NCBI RefSeq assembly: GCF_028993555.1
Contig: NZ_CP118611.1
Location: 2,193,501-2,257,500, forward strand
Length of the DNA stretch: 64,000 nt
DNA from: Ensifer adhaerens
GTDB lineage: Bacteria > Pseudomonadota > Alphaproteobacteria > Rhizobiales > Rhizobiaceae
Reading direction: 5' to 3'
Part shown: piece after piece, positions 16,663 through 25,243 of the stretch
How positions within the stretch are numbered: the stretch's first letter is position 1
Layout: each line of letters opens with the position of its first letter
Notes under the pieces: model-generated
What the model was told of the DNA's origin: nothing
Seen by the model: only the letters and a program-made list of their open reading frames with translations
Databases searched by the model: none
Translations under genes and position numbers: made by a program

Positions 16663-17259
16663 CTACTTGGCGCGACGGCTGACAAAGGACAGGATCGCCT
16701 CGTCGGCGATCTCCGCCAGGCGCGCGCTCGGCCCCTCCGCGCCGCTGCTTTGCTGAGCGGCGCGCGCGCCCTCGATCAACAGCAGCAGCGTGTCACAGAG
16801 CAGTTCCGCATCGGCGACGCCGGCCCTGCGACAGAGCTCCACCACGCGGTCGCGTTGCGCGTCCTTGAACATGCGGATCACCGAGCGCCCGGGATGATCC
16901 TCGTCGGTGAGCTGGACGGCGGCGCTCATCATTTCACATTGGCAATTGTCGTCGCCGAGATGATCGGCAATCCGCCGGACCCAGGCCCTGAGCTGTCCCA
17001 ATCCGTCGCCGGGGTGCGCGTCTTCCAGTTCGCGCCAGAAGCCATCCATCTCCATACCTGCATGGCGAAGGCACTCGACGATCAACTCGTCTTTCGAACT
17101 GAAGTGACGGTAGAGCGTCATCTTGTTGCTGTCGGCGGCGTCGGCGATTGCATCGACGCCGGTCCCGCGAATGCCATGCCGGCGGAAGAGATCACGCGCA
17201 GCCTCGACGATGCGATCGCGCGGCGAACGACGTGATGGCTTGCGGGTATCCGTTGTCAT
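16663..17259 (-). CDS. TetR/AcrR family transcriptional regulator, probable repressor of the RND pump
   Basis: Repressor of 198 aa. The DNA-binding domain is at about residues 14-60: RDRIVEAARDLFRRHGIRGT, then VDAIADAADSNKMTLYRHFS with the typical HTH and YRHF motif. The C-terminal ligand domain has several cysteines (CQCEMM, LLCDTLLLLIEG). It is transcribed away from the RND efflux operon, and the 450-bp space between them holds three alternating half-sites (17315-17353), so it very probably represses the pump and itself until an inducer binds. Confidence 0.9.
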   Translation of the reverse strand: MTTDTRKPSRRSPRDRIVEAARDLFRRHGIRGTGVDAIADAADSNKMTLYRHFSSKDELIVECLRHAGMEMDGFWRELEDAHPGDGLGQLRAWVRRIADHLGDDNCQCEMMSAAVQLTDEDHPGRSVIRMFKDAQRDRVVELCRRAGVADAELLCDTLLLLIEGARAAQQSSGAEGPSARLAEIADEAILSFVSRRAK

Positions 17260-17711
17260 CGCACTGGCCCGGCGTGGTCGGCGTGGAAAATCTTGCCCCT
17301 TGACGCCCTGTCATTGGTCGATAACATGCGACGATGTTACCGACCAGTAACATTTTCGCCAACGTGGCACATCGAGGAGTAGCCGCTTGCCGCGAAGGCC
17401 GTTCCGGGTACGGCGGTAACCGCAGAAAAATTTCTAGCGCAGTGTCGGTGGACGCGGTCGTCGGGCGTCTTTTAGCCAGAGCGCACACCGCAGAGACTTT
17501 TTAATATTCGATAACGCTCGTGATTTGGGTCGATCCGGCCCATCATGATTTCGTGCTGGAGCCTGACGATGCGCATGCTGGATGGGCTGAAGGCTGAGGA
17601 CAACGTCGTTGACCGGAAGGTCCGCGCGGCGGGCGTGCGCATGCTTGATTTCGAAATGCTCCGCCATGCCGCCCGCCACGATGGCGACACCTCACAAGGA
17701 TCGATCCTGCC
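17260..17711. other. divergent intergenic region between tetR and the RND operon
   Basis: About 450 bp. The operator is at 17315-17353. An AT-rich patch with possible promoter elements lies near 17490-17530 (TTTTTAATATTCGATAAC). A 56-codon open frame (17545-17715) ends on the pump start codon; it starts MISCWSLTMRMLDGLKAEDN, has no clear ribosome site, and I do not call it a gene. Confidence 0.5.
17315..17353. promoter_or_regulatory. TetR operator: three alternating half-sites
   Basis: TGGTCGATAACAT (17315-17327) and ATGTTACCGACCA (17334-17346) form a 13-bp inverted repeat with one mismatch around GCGACG. The second arm also pairs with GTAACAT (17347-17353) as ATGTTAC-CGACCA-GTAACAT, a perfect 7-bp repeat. 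Two overlapping dimer sites are thus laid out 56 bp upstream of the TetR start, suited to co-operative binding of two repressor dimers. Confidence 0.65.
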
Positions 17712-20700
17712 ATGATCGACTTCTTCATCCACCGACCCATCTTCGCCTCGGCCATCGCGATCATCATGACGCTTGCGGGCGGCATCTGCTACTTCCTGCT
17801 GCCGATCTCGCAGTTTCCCGACGTGACACCGCCGCAGATCGTCGTTGCCGCCAACTATCCCGGCGCCAGCGCCCAGGTTGTGGCCGACACGGTGACGACG
17901 CCGCTCGAACAGCAGATCAACGGCGTGCCCGGCATGCTCTACATGACCTCGACGAGTTCGAACGACGGCTCGTCCCGCATCATCATCTCTTTCGAAGTCG
18001 GCTACCCGATCGATGTGGCCGCGCTCGATGTCCAGAACCGCGTGTCGCAGGCCGCCTCCTCGCTGCCGGCACTCGTCAACCAGACCGGCGTCACCATCGC
18101 CAAGCAGATCCCCAATTTCACCGTGCTCGTCAGCCTGGATTCGCCGGACAATTCGGTCGATTTCGCCTCCGTCAGCAACTACGCCTACCTGCAGATCCTC
18201 GACCCCTTGAAGCGTCTGCCGGGTGTCGGTGACGTCCAGCTCTTCGGCGAGCGCCGCTATTCGATGCGCGTCTGGCTCGATCCCGACCGCATGGCCAACC
18301 TCGGAATTACCGCCGTCGACGTGCAGAATGTCATCGCCGAGCAGAACATCCAGGTTGCCGGCGGCAAGATCGGGCAGTCACCGGCACCGGCAGGCACGCC
18401 CTTCGAGATGCAGATCAACGCGCTCGGGCGCTTGAGCGACCCGTCGCAGTTCGGCGACATCGTGCTTCGGGCCGACCAGACGACGGGCGCGACGACCAGG
18501 CTGCGCGACGTCGCGCGCATCGAGCTAGGAGCGCTGCTCTATTCGTCGTCGGTCACCTTCAACGGCAAGGAGAGCGTGGTGCTTGCCGTCTTCCAGGCGC
18601 CGGGCTCCAACGCGCTCGACCTGCAAAGCCGCGTGCAGGCGAAGATGGACGAACTGTCTGAGCGCTTCCCCGCCGGCATCGCCTATCACATGTTCTACGA
18701 CACCACGCGGTTCGTCTCGGCGGCGATGAAGGATGTGGTCTTCACGCTGCTCGAGGCGCTCGCCCTCGTCGTTTTCGTCGTCTTCATCTTCCTGCAGAAC
18801 CTGCGCACCACCATCATCCCGACCATCGCCATTCCGGTGTCGCTGATTGCAACATTGGTCGTGATGTACCTTTTCGGCTTCTCGCTCAACATGCTGAGCC
18901 TGCTCGGCATGGTGCTCGCCATCGGCCTCGTCGTCGACGATGCGATCGTCGTCGTCGAAAACGTCGAGCGGCAGCTGGAGGCCGGCCTGCCGCCGCTTGC
19001 TGCCACCAAAAAGGCCATGCAGGAGGTGACCGGCCCGATCATCGCGACGACCGCCGTGCTGCTTGCGGTCTTCATCCCCGTTGCCTTCATCCCGGGTGTC
19101 GCCGGCAGTCTCTACAACCAGTTCGCGCTGACGGTCGCGATCTCCGTCGCCTTCTCCGCCTTCAATTCGTTGACCCTCAGTCCCGCACTCAGCGCCGCCT
19201 TTCTGCGCTACCGCGGCGAGCCGCGCTTTGCCCTCTTCCACTGGTTCAACACCGGCTTTCATGCGCTGTCGCATGGCTATGCGCGCAGCGTTGCCGGCCT
19301 GGTGCGCTGGCGTTGGGCGCTGTTTGCGCTCTTCCTCATCGCCGTCGGATCGACTTACGCGCTGTGGCAGCGCATCCCCTCGACCTTCCTGCCAGTCGAA
19401 GACCAGGGCTATTTCTTCGTCGTCATCCAACTGCCCGACGGCGCCTCGCTTGAAAGAACAGAATCCGTCGCACGGCGGTCCGAGGAGATCCTGCGCGGCA
19501 CCGCCGGCGTCGATTTCGTCGGCTCCGTCGTCGGCTTCAACTTCCTGTCCTTCGCCGCCCAGTCCAATTCCGCCGTGCAGTTCGCCGTGCTGAAACCATG
19601 GGACGAGCGTCCGCCCGAACAGGGTGCTTCGGCGTTGCGCGAGGCCGTGACACCACAGCTGCTGCAGATCCCGGACGCGCTGGTGCTCGCCTTCGACCCG
19701 CCCTCGATCCAGGGACTTGGCGCGACCGGTGGCTTCGAATTCCAGGTGGAGGATCTCGCCGGGCGCAGCGCTCAGGCGCTGAACGACGCGACGCAGGCGC
19801 TGATTGCCGAGGCGCGCAAGCAGCCGGAGATCAATCCCTACCAGCTCTTCACCACCTTCAGCACATCAAGCCCGCAATTCGACTATGACCTCGACCGTGA
19901 CAAGGCGAAGCTGCTGGGCTTGAGCCTGCCCGATATCTTCAGCACGCTGCAGATCTATTTCGGCTCGCTCTACGTCAACGACTTCAACATCTTCGGCCGC
20001 ACCTTCCGTGTGACCCTGCAGGCCGACCAGAGCGCGCGGGCGGCCGCCACCGATCTCTCGCGCCTCTATGTGCGCAACACCGAAGGCGAAATGGTTCCGC
20101 TCAATACGCTCGGGACCTTCAAGCCGACGGTCGGTCCCGAGACCATCACCCACTACAACAACTACCCATCGGCGCTGGTGAACGGCGCGGCAGCGCCCGG
20201 CTTCAGCTCGAGCCAGGCCGTTGCGGCGATGGAGCGCGTCGCCCGCACGACACTGCCGCGCGACTACACATTCGAGTGGACCGGCATTACCTATCAGGAG
20301 ATCCGGGCAGGCTCGATCGCAGCACTCGTCTTTGCGCTCGCCCTCGTCTTCTGCTTCCTGATCCTGGCAGCCCAGTATGAAAGCTGGTCGATGCCGTTCA
20401 TGGTGCTGCTGTCGGTGCCGCTCGCGCTTTTGGGTGCGCTATCGGCGCTGTGGCTGCGCGGTATGCAGATCGATGTCTATTCGCAGATCGGTTTCGTGAT
20501 GCTGGTCGGACTTGCCGCCAAGAACGCCATCCTTATCGTCGAGTTCGCAAAGCGACGGCGCGAGGAGGGCCTCGACGTGGTCGCGGCCGCGGCGGAAGCG
20601 GCGCGGCTGCGCCTTCGACCGATCCTGATGACGGCATTTGCCTTCATCCTCGGCGTGCTACCGCTGATGTATGCCAGAGGCGCGGGTGCTGCCAGCCGAC

Positions 20701-20855
20701 AGTCGATCGGCACCACCGTCTTCGGCGGCATGCTGGCGGCGACCATTCTCACACTGATTTTCGTCCCGGTCTTCTACGCGGTCATCGAGCAATGGCGCGA
20801 GCGTTCATCCTCGAAGCCGATCGGCCAGCGTCACGAGCCGGAGGCGGCGGAATAG
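17712..20855 (+). CDS. RND efflux pump inner-membrane permease (HAE1 / AcrB-MexB type)
   Basis: Proton-driven drug exporter subunit, 1047 aa, the full family length. N-terminal helix MIDFFIHRPIFASAIAIIMT, porter-domain motif FPDVTPPQIVVAANYPGASA, two large periplasmic loops and twelve expected transmembrane helices. The proton-relay pair Asp409-Asp410 lies in TM4 (GLVVDDAIVVVENVER), and TM10 has GLAAKNAILIVEFAK with the essential lysine. The gene lies 15 bp before its adaptor gene, the reverse of the usual adaptor-permease order. No outer-membrane factor is encoded here, so a TolC-like protein from elsewhere must complete the pump. Control by the divergent TetR is likely. Confidence 0.95.
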   Translation: MIDFFIHRPIFASAIAIIMTLAGGICYFLLPISQFPDVTPPQIVVAANYPGASAQVVADTVTTPLEQQINGVPGMLYMTSTSSNDGSSRIIISFEVGYPIDVAALDVQNRVSQAASSLPALVNQTGVTIAKQIPNFTVLVSLDSPDNSVDFASVSNYAYLQILDPLKRLPGVGDVQLFGERRYSMRVWLDPDRMANLGITAVDVQNVIAEQNIQVAGGKIGQSPAPAGTPFEMQINALGRLSDPSQFGDIVLRADQTTGATTRLRDVARIELGALLYSSSVTFNGKESVVLAVFQAPGSNALDLQSRVQAKMDELSERFPAGIAYHMFYDTTRFVSAAMKDVVFTLLEALALVVFVVFIFLQNLRTTIIPTIAIPVSLIATLVVMYLFGFSLNMLSLLGMVLAIGLVVDDAIVVVENVERQLEAGLPPLAATKKAMQEVTGPIIATTAVLLAVFIPVAFIPGVAGSLYNQFALTVAISVAFSAFNSLTLSPALSAAFLRYRGEPRFALFHWFNTGFHALSHGYARSVAGLVRWRWALFALFLIAVGSTYALWQRIPSTFLPVEDQGYFFVVIQLPDGASLERTESVARRSEEILRGTAGVDFVGSVVGFNFLSFAAQSNSAVQFAVLKPWDERPPEQGASALREAVTPQLLQIPDALVLAFDPPSIQGLGATGGFEFQVEDLAGRSAQALNDATQALIAEARKQPEINPYQLFTTFSTSSPQFDYDLDRDKAKLLGLSLPDIFSTLQIYFGSLYVNDFNIFGRTFRVTLQADQSARAAATDLSRLYVRNTEGEMVPLNTLGTFKPTVGPETITHYNNYPSALVNGAAAPGFSSSQAVAAMERVARTTLPRDYTFEWTGITYQEIRAGSIAALVFALALVFCFLILAAQYESWSMPFMVLLSVPLALLGALSALWLRGMQIDVYSQIGFVMLVGLAAKNAILIVEFAKRRREEGLDVVAAAAEAARLRLRPILMTAFAFILGVLPLMYARGAGAASRQSIGTTVFGGMLAATILTLIFVPVFYAVIEQWRERSSSKPIGQRHEPEAAE

Positions 20856-20870
20856 GAATTGGAGCCTGAC

Positions 20871-22022
20871 ATGCGTGGTTCGAAACTGGTCCTTGCCGCA
20901 GCGGTCGCAATTGCCGCCCTCGCCGCGGCCTATCACTACAAGAACGGCGGCTTTGAGCTGAAAGGCGGCGATGCCGGCGCGGCGGTTGGCCCGCCGCAGC
21001 AGGCCATGCCCGTTCCCGTCGCATCTGTCGTCAAGAAGACGATCCCGATCTACCTCGACTATTCTGCCCGCACCGAAGCGATCCGCAACGTGACGCTTCG
21101 CGCCAAGATCACCGGCTACATCGAGTCACAGACGGTTCCCGACGGATCGGACGTGAAGGCGGGCGATCTGCTCTATCGGATCGACGCGCGCGACTATCGG
21201 GCAGCGCTCGATCAGGCGAAGGCCCAGGTCGAGCGGGACGAGGCGTCACTCGCCTATCTTCGCTCCAATCTTAACCGCGGCAACGAACTCGCGACCACAG
21301 GGTACCTGGACAAGGACAGTTTCGATCAGCGCCAGAGCGCCGTGCATCAGGCCGAAGCCGCCCTTGCCATGTCACGGGCCGCGGTGCGCACCGCCGAGAT
21401 CAACGTCGACTACACCGAAATCCGCGCGCCCTTCGCCGGCCGGCTTGGCCGCAACCAGGCCCCCGAGGGAACGCTCGTCAGCAACACCGCAGGTACGCCC
21501 CTCAACAACCTCGTGCAGCTGTCACCGATCTATGTTTCGTTCAATCCGAGTGAAACGGAACTCGCCGACATCCAGAAGGCGCGGGCAAAGGGCAAGGTGG
21601 AAGCGGAAGTGCTTCTTCCCGGCGACAAGGAGCCGCACTACCGCGGTGATCTCAGCTTCATCAACAATACGGTCGAGGGCAATACTGGAACGGTCGTCGC
21701 GCGCGTGACGATCGACAATACCGACCTGACCCTGTTGCCCGGCCAATATGTCCGTGTGCGGCTGAAAGTGCGTGACGAACCGAACGTGCTGATGGTGCCT
21801 GAAACAGCACTCGGCTCGAGCCAGCTCGGCAAATACATCTATGTCGTCGGCAAGGGCGAAACCGTCGAACAGCGGCTAGTCACCCTCGGCCCGACAAGCG
21901 GTGACCTCATCGGCCTGACGTCAGGCGTTTCGGAAGGCGATCAGGTGATCGCGGGAAACCTGCAGAAGATCTTCCCCGGCGCCCCGGTGAAACCGATGCC
22001 CGCCGAGCAGGCGCAGAAATAG
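20871..22022 (+). CDS. RND efflux pump periplasmic adaptor subunit (MFP)
   Basis: Membrane-fusion protein, 383 aa, linking the RND permease to an outer-membrane channel. It has one N-terminal hydrophobic segment (KLVLAAAVAIAALAAAYHY), then the lipoyl-type half motifs (VTLRAKITGYIESQTVPDGS, VKAGDLLYRIDARDYRA), a coiled-coil hairpin (about residues 110-175) and the second lipoyl half (VDYTEIRAPFAGRLGRNQAP), then beta-barrel and C-terminal domains. The N-terminus lacks a lipobox cysteine, so it is membrane-anchored or secreted rather than a lipoprotein. ATG 20871 follows GGAG by 7 nt. It is the second gene of the pump operon. Confidence 0.93.
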   Translation: MRGSKLVLAAAVAIAALAAAYHYKNGGFELKGGDAGAAVGPPQQAMPVPVASVVKKTIPIYLDYSARTEAIRNVTLRAKITGYIESQTVPDGSDVKAGDLLYRIDARDYRAALDQAKAQVERDEASLAYLRSNLNRGNELATTGYLDKDSFDQRQSAVHQAEAALAMSRAAVRTAEINVDYTEIRAPFAGRLGRNQAPEGTLVSNTAGTPLNNLVQLSPIYVSFNPSETELADIQKARAKGKVEAEVLLPGDKEPHYRGDLSFINNTVEGNTGTVVARVTIDNTDLTLLPGQYVRVRLKVRDEPNVLMVPETALGSSQLGKYIYVVGKGETVEQRLVTLGPTSGDLIGLTSGVSEGDQVIAGNLQKIFPGAPVKPMPAEQAQK

Positions 22023-22038
22023 CCAAACGCCCCCGGAG

Positions 22039-22947
22039 CTACGACCGCTTCAGGATCGGGAAGATCATGCCGAACGTTATGACGGCGATGGCAACCACCT
22101 GAAGCGGCGTCGGGACCTCGCCGAGAACGACGATGCCTGCCGCGGCCGTCGTGACCGGAACGCACGGCATGAACAGCGACGCAGGCTGCGGACCCAATTG
22201 GCGAATGACATAGGTGTAGAGAACGCTCGCGAGCGCTCCGGCGAGAAAACCCTGGATGACGAATTGCGTGGCAATCTCGGCGAAAGAGGCGGCTGCAAAC
22301 CCGCTCGGCGCCAGGATGTGCAGCAAGGGCAACGGCGGGCAGGAGAAGAAGACGACCGCGATCGTCGCCGTCACGGCGTCGACGGACCATAGCCGTACCA
22401 GCAGCGCATAGGTCGCGAACATGACCCCCGATACGGCGAACAACAGGTCGCCGTGCAAGGTCTCGCCGTCACCAACGCCCGACTGGATGACGAACAGCAG
22501 AAGGCCGGCAATGACCGTGGCGATCCCGGCGAGGCGCACGCCGGAGACCTTGTCCTTGAAGACGATGCGCGAGAGCAGGAACGAGAAAAAGACGATCACG
22601 GCGGGAGAGAGCGCGGCGGCATGGGCCGCAGGCGCCAGCGCCAGCCCCTGATTGATGATCATCGGGTAAGGCAATCCCGTCAACAGCGCCAGCACAGCGG
22701 CCTTCCGCCAGCCGAGCTGCTTCAGCCTTGGTACGCCGTTTCTCCAGAACACCGGCAGGAAAGCAAGGGCGGCGCCGGAGAACCGCAGGCTGACGATGTC
22801 GGCCGCTGTCAGATGCTCGCGCAGACTGAACCTTGCGGCGACAAACTGAACCGTAGTGATCGCGACGACCGCCATTCCCGCCAGGATAGCGAGCCGACGG
22901 CGGCTGGCACTGTCTTCGAACGCCATACCAAACGCGCTTGCAGCCAT
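22039..22947 (-). CDS. DMT superfamily transporter (EamA), divergent from an Lrp regulator
   Basis: Ten-helix exporter of 302 aa built from two EamA repeats (about residues 20-145 and 155-295). The second repeat ends GIVVLGEVPTPLQVVAIAVI followed by TFGMIFPILKRS. Related proteins export amino acids or metabolites. The start at 22947 has GAGAGG 8 nt upstream; a GTG 9 nt earlier overlaps that site. It is divergent from the Lrp/AsnC gene at 23067, a pairing that usually means the regulator controls the exporter in response to an amino acid. It is convergent with the RND adaptor, 16 bp away. Confidence 0.88.
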   Translation of the reverse strand: MAASAFGMAFEDSASRRRLAILAGMAVVAITTVQFVAARFSLREHLTAADIVSLRFSGAALAFLPVFWRNGVPRLKQLGWRKAAVLALLTGLPYPMIINQGLALAPAAHAAALSPAVIVFFSFLLSRIVFKDKVSGVRLAGIATVIAGLLLFVIQSGVGDGETLHGDLLFAVSGVMFATYALLVRLWSVDAVTATIAVVFFSCPPLPLLHILAPSGFAAASFAEIATQFVIQGFLAGALASVLYTYVIRQLGPQPASLFMPCVPVTTAAAGIVVLGEVPTPLQVVAIAVITFGMIFPILKRS

Positions 22948-23034
22948 CGCGATCACCTCTCATTCTTCGCCTGCGACAAGCACATGCTATTGTTCGATCC
23001 AGCGTGCCTGAATATATTGATTGGAGAGAATTCG

Positions 23035-23047
23035 AGTGAGATTCACT
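23035..23047. promoter_or_regulatory. candidate Lrp operator AGTGA-GAT-TCACT
   Basis: Perfect 5-bp inverted repeat with a 3-bp centre, 20 bp before the Lrp-type start codon and 88 bp from the exporter start. Lrp/AsnC proteins bind short, weakly conserved palindromes in such divergent regions. Confidence 0.4.
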
Positions 23048-23066
23048 TTTCTGAGGATCATTTAGC

Positions 23067-23540
23067 GTGAAGACTGAAATCGCGGGCCTCGACACGATCG
23101 ACCGAACCTTGCTGAGGTTGCTTCAGGAAGACGGCCGGCGCACTACGCTGGAACTGGCAGACCGTGTCGGCCTCTCGCCGACCGGCACCAGCCAGCGCGT
23201 CAAGCGCCTTTTCCGCGAGGGCTACGTGAAGGCGGTGCGAGCAATCCTCGATCCGAAGAAGATCGGTCGTGGCACCGTCGTCTTCATCCAGGTGCGCCTC
23301 GATCACACGGCACCGCATATTTTCGAGCGGTTCTCCGAGGCGGTCGCAAAGGCGCCGGAAGTCCTTGAATGCCACATGGTGATCGGCGGCTTCGACTACC
23401 TGGTGAAGGCACGGATTGCCGACATGTCGCTGTTTCAGGACTTTCTCGAACGGGTGATATTGCCGCTTCCCGGTGTCAGAGAGACGCACACCTACGCCTC
23501 GGTGGGCGACGTCAAACCGGACGCCCTACTGCCGATCTGA
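23067..23540 (+). CDS. Lrp/AsnC family transcriptional regulator
   Basis: Feast/famine regulator of 157 aa. The N-terminal HTH is at residues about 8-60 (IDRTLLRLLQEDGRRTTLEL, then GLSPTGTSQRVKRLFREGYV), followed by the C-terminal RAM ligand and oligomerisation domain (VVFIQVRLDHTAP, CHMVIGGFDYLVKARIADMS). Translation probably begins at GTG 23067. It is divergent from the EamA exporter and is expected to sense an amino acid and control that exporter. The window has a second such pair at 30677/31249. Confidence 0.9.
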   Translation: MKTEIAGLDTIDRTLLRLLQEDGRRTTLELADRVGLSPTGTSQRVKRLFREGYVKAVRAILDPKKIGRGTVVFIQVRLDHTAPHIFERFSEAVAKAPEVLECHMVIGGFDYLVKARIADMSLFQDFLERVILPLPGVRETHTYASVGDVKPDALLPI

Positions 23541-23557
23541 GCAATCGGGAGAGGTCG

Positions 23558-24016
23558 TCAGCTGCTGCGGCCGTCTCGACCGAGCCAGGGATCCGGGCCC
23601 GGATCACGGCCGGAGGCAACCTGTTGCAGCCGCTCCAGATAATGCGCCCAGCCTTCCGCATGGCCGGCGCATTGTTCGGAATTGGGCAATCCCGTCTGGG
23701 TGAGACGCAGCAGCGTTCCATCCGGCTGTTCGATCAGGTCGATTTCGATCAGGCTGGAGCCCGGCGGAACGATGTCACTGCCCTCCCAGCCAAAGCTGTA
23801 GGCGAGCCGATGCACCGGCACCACTTCGCGGAAGGACCCGCGGGCGAAACGCGCTCCGGTCACGTTGACGAGATAGAGGCCACCCGGTTCTGCCTTCGTG
23901 TCGGCCTCCGTCCCCATCCAGCGGAGGATCTTTTCCGGATCGGTCAAAAGGGCGAAGACGGCGGCCGGAGGCGCCTGAACATGCGTTTCGCGGCGGACGA
24001 CGAGGGCTTCCTGCAT
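23558..24016 (-). CDS. SRPBCC / AHSA1-like domain protein
   Basis: Protein of 152 aa in the activator-of-Hsp90-ATPase (AHSA1/CalC) branch of the SRPBCC superfamily. It starts MQEALVVRRETHVQAPPAAV, then FALLTDPEKILRWMGTEADT, the family's first strand and helix, followed by FREVVPVHRLAYSFGW and the terminal helix GWAHYLERLQQVASG. Members are small ligand-binding proteins often used in toxin or aromatic resistance; the ligand here is unknown. The start at 24016 follows AAGGGAAG; the frame extends to 24142 without support. It is divergent from the cyclase at 24169 and convergent with the Lrp gene. Confidence 0.82.
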   Translation of the reverse strand: MQEALVVRRETHVQAPPAAVFALLTDPEKILRWMGTEADTKAEPGGLYLVNVTGARFARGSFREVVPVHRLAYSFGWEGSDIVPPGSSLIEIDLIEQPDGTLLRLTQTGLPNSEQCAGHAEGWAHYLERLQQVASGRDPGPDPWLGRDGRSS

Positions 24017-24168
24017 CGGTCTTCCCTTTGCTGTTTGGCCTGCCCGCCGGATCCGGAGAGATGACGCACGGAACCCGGGCTGCCGCGATCTTAGACCCGC
24101 GTGCCCTTTGGCGCCACCATACAGGCCAGACCCTTGCCGCAACGAGCCCCGGCTCTATCCTCTTCGCC

Positions 24169-25227
24169 ATGGATTTGTCCGCACCCCTCGCCTGGCTCGT
24201 GGATGAAGCGAGCGCCTCGCTTGAGCCGGACCGGCTCCTGTCCGAGCTTGGACGTCTGCTCGTCGCCGACGGCTTGCCGCTTGCCGGCGGCGCACTCACC
24301 CTGGCCGTGCCGCATCCGATCCTCGCCCGCCGCACCTGGCTATGGCGGGCCGAGACCGAAGTGGTGATCGAGAGTCTGGGCTTTGCGGGCGCTGCCTCCG
24401 ATCGGGCAGGATATGACTGGCTGGCCAGTCTGGGGCCGGTGCTGGAACAATCGGGCGGTTCGGGAATGGAGCGAGCGGCGCTCGGCTGGGCCGGAACCCG
24501 TCCTTTCGGCTCCGATGAGGCGGAACAGCTTGGTCAGGTCGCGCGTTTTGCCGCCGCGCCCCTGGCCGCACTTGCAGAGCGGGCGGCACTCGCTGCCCTG
24601 CTCGAAGCCTATCTCGGCCGTCGGAGTGCTGCCCGCGTCCGGGCAGGCGCCCTCACCCGCGGAACCGGGGAGACCATACGCGCAGCATTGTTTTACGCCG
24701 ATCTCCGCAGTTTCACGGTTCTATCCGAAACGACGGAACCAGCTTTGGTGATCGCGGCACTCGATGCATGGTTCGATCGAGTGGCCGGTGCGATCCACGC
24801 CTTCGGCGGCGAGGTGCTGAAATTCATCGGTGACGGCGTCCTGGCAATCTTTCCGGTGAGCGGGTCGCCGACCGAGGCCTGCGATGCGGCTTTGCGCGCG
24901 GTAACGGCCGCTCGCGCCGGGATGGCGCATCTCGATGCGACACGGCGAGCCGAGGGTCTGCCACAGCTCTCGTTCGGCGTAGCGCTCCACCTCGGCGATA
25001 TTCTCTGGGGCAATATCGGCGCCGCCGACCGGCTCGATTTTACCGCCATCGGTCCGGCAGTGAACCTCGTCAGCCGCCTCGAAGGCCTGTGTCGGCCGCT
25101 TGGCCGGTCCGTGTTGATCTCGGGCGCCGTTGCCAATGCCACGACGACGCCGCTCCTGCCGCTCGGCGACCATGCGCTGCGCGGGATCGCAGCTCCTTGC
25201 GCCGTTTTCACTCTGCCGGACGCCTAA
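24169..25227 (+). CDS. class III adenylate/guanylate cyclase with unassigned N-terminal domain
   Basis: Predicted cytoplasmic nucleotide cyclase, 352 aa. The catalytic domain is C-terminal (about residues 168-350): Asp178 in FYADLRSFTVLS and Asp222 in FIGDGVLAIFPV are the metal ligands, and LDFTAIGPAVNLVSRLEGLC is the conserved substrate-site motif. The N-terminal 160 residues (MDLSAPLAWLVDEASASLEP...) contain no domain I can name; a TLAVPHP-LARRTWLWRAE stretch and a following helical region recur in similar rhizobial cyclases and may be a sensor. ATG 24169 is chosen because upstream codons look non-coding. It is unlike the two cyclase-TPR proteins in this window in layout. Confidence 0.88.
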   Translation: MDLSAPLAWLVDEASASLEPDRLLSELGRLLVADGLPLAGGALTLAVPHPILARRTWLWRAETEVVIESLGFAGAASDRAGYDWLASLGPVLEQSGGSGMERAALGWAGTRPFGSDEAEQLGQVARFAAAPLAALAERAALAALLEAYLGRRSAARVRAGALTRGTGETIRAALFYADLRSFTVLSETTEPALVIAALDAWFDRVAGAIHAFGGEVLKFIGDGVLAIFPVSGSPTEACDAALRAVTAARAGMAHLDATRRAEGLPQLSFGVALHLGDILWGNIGAADRLDFTAIGPAVNLVSRLEGLCRPLGRSVLISGAVANATTTPLLPLGDHALRGIAAPCAVFTLPDA

Positions 25228-25243
25228 CTGCTCCCCGCCAGGG

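Noticed and set aside
17545..17715. 56-aa gene just before the RND permease
   Set aside because: Ends on the pump start codon, but it has no good ribosome site or recognisable sequence, and part of it is open in other frames too.
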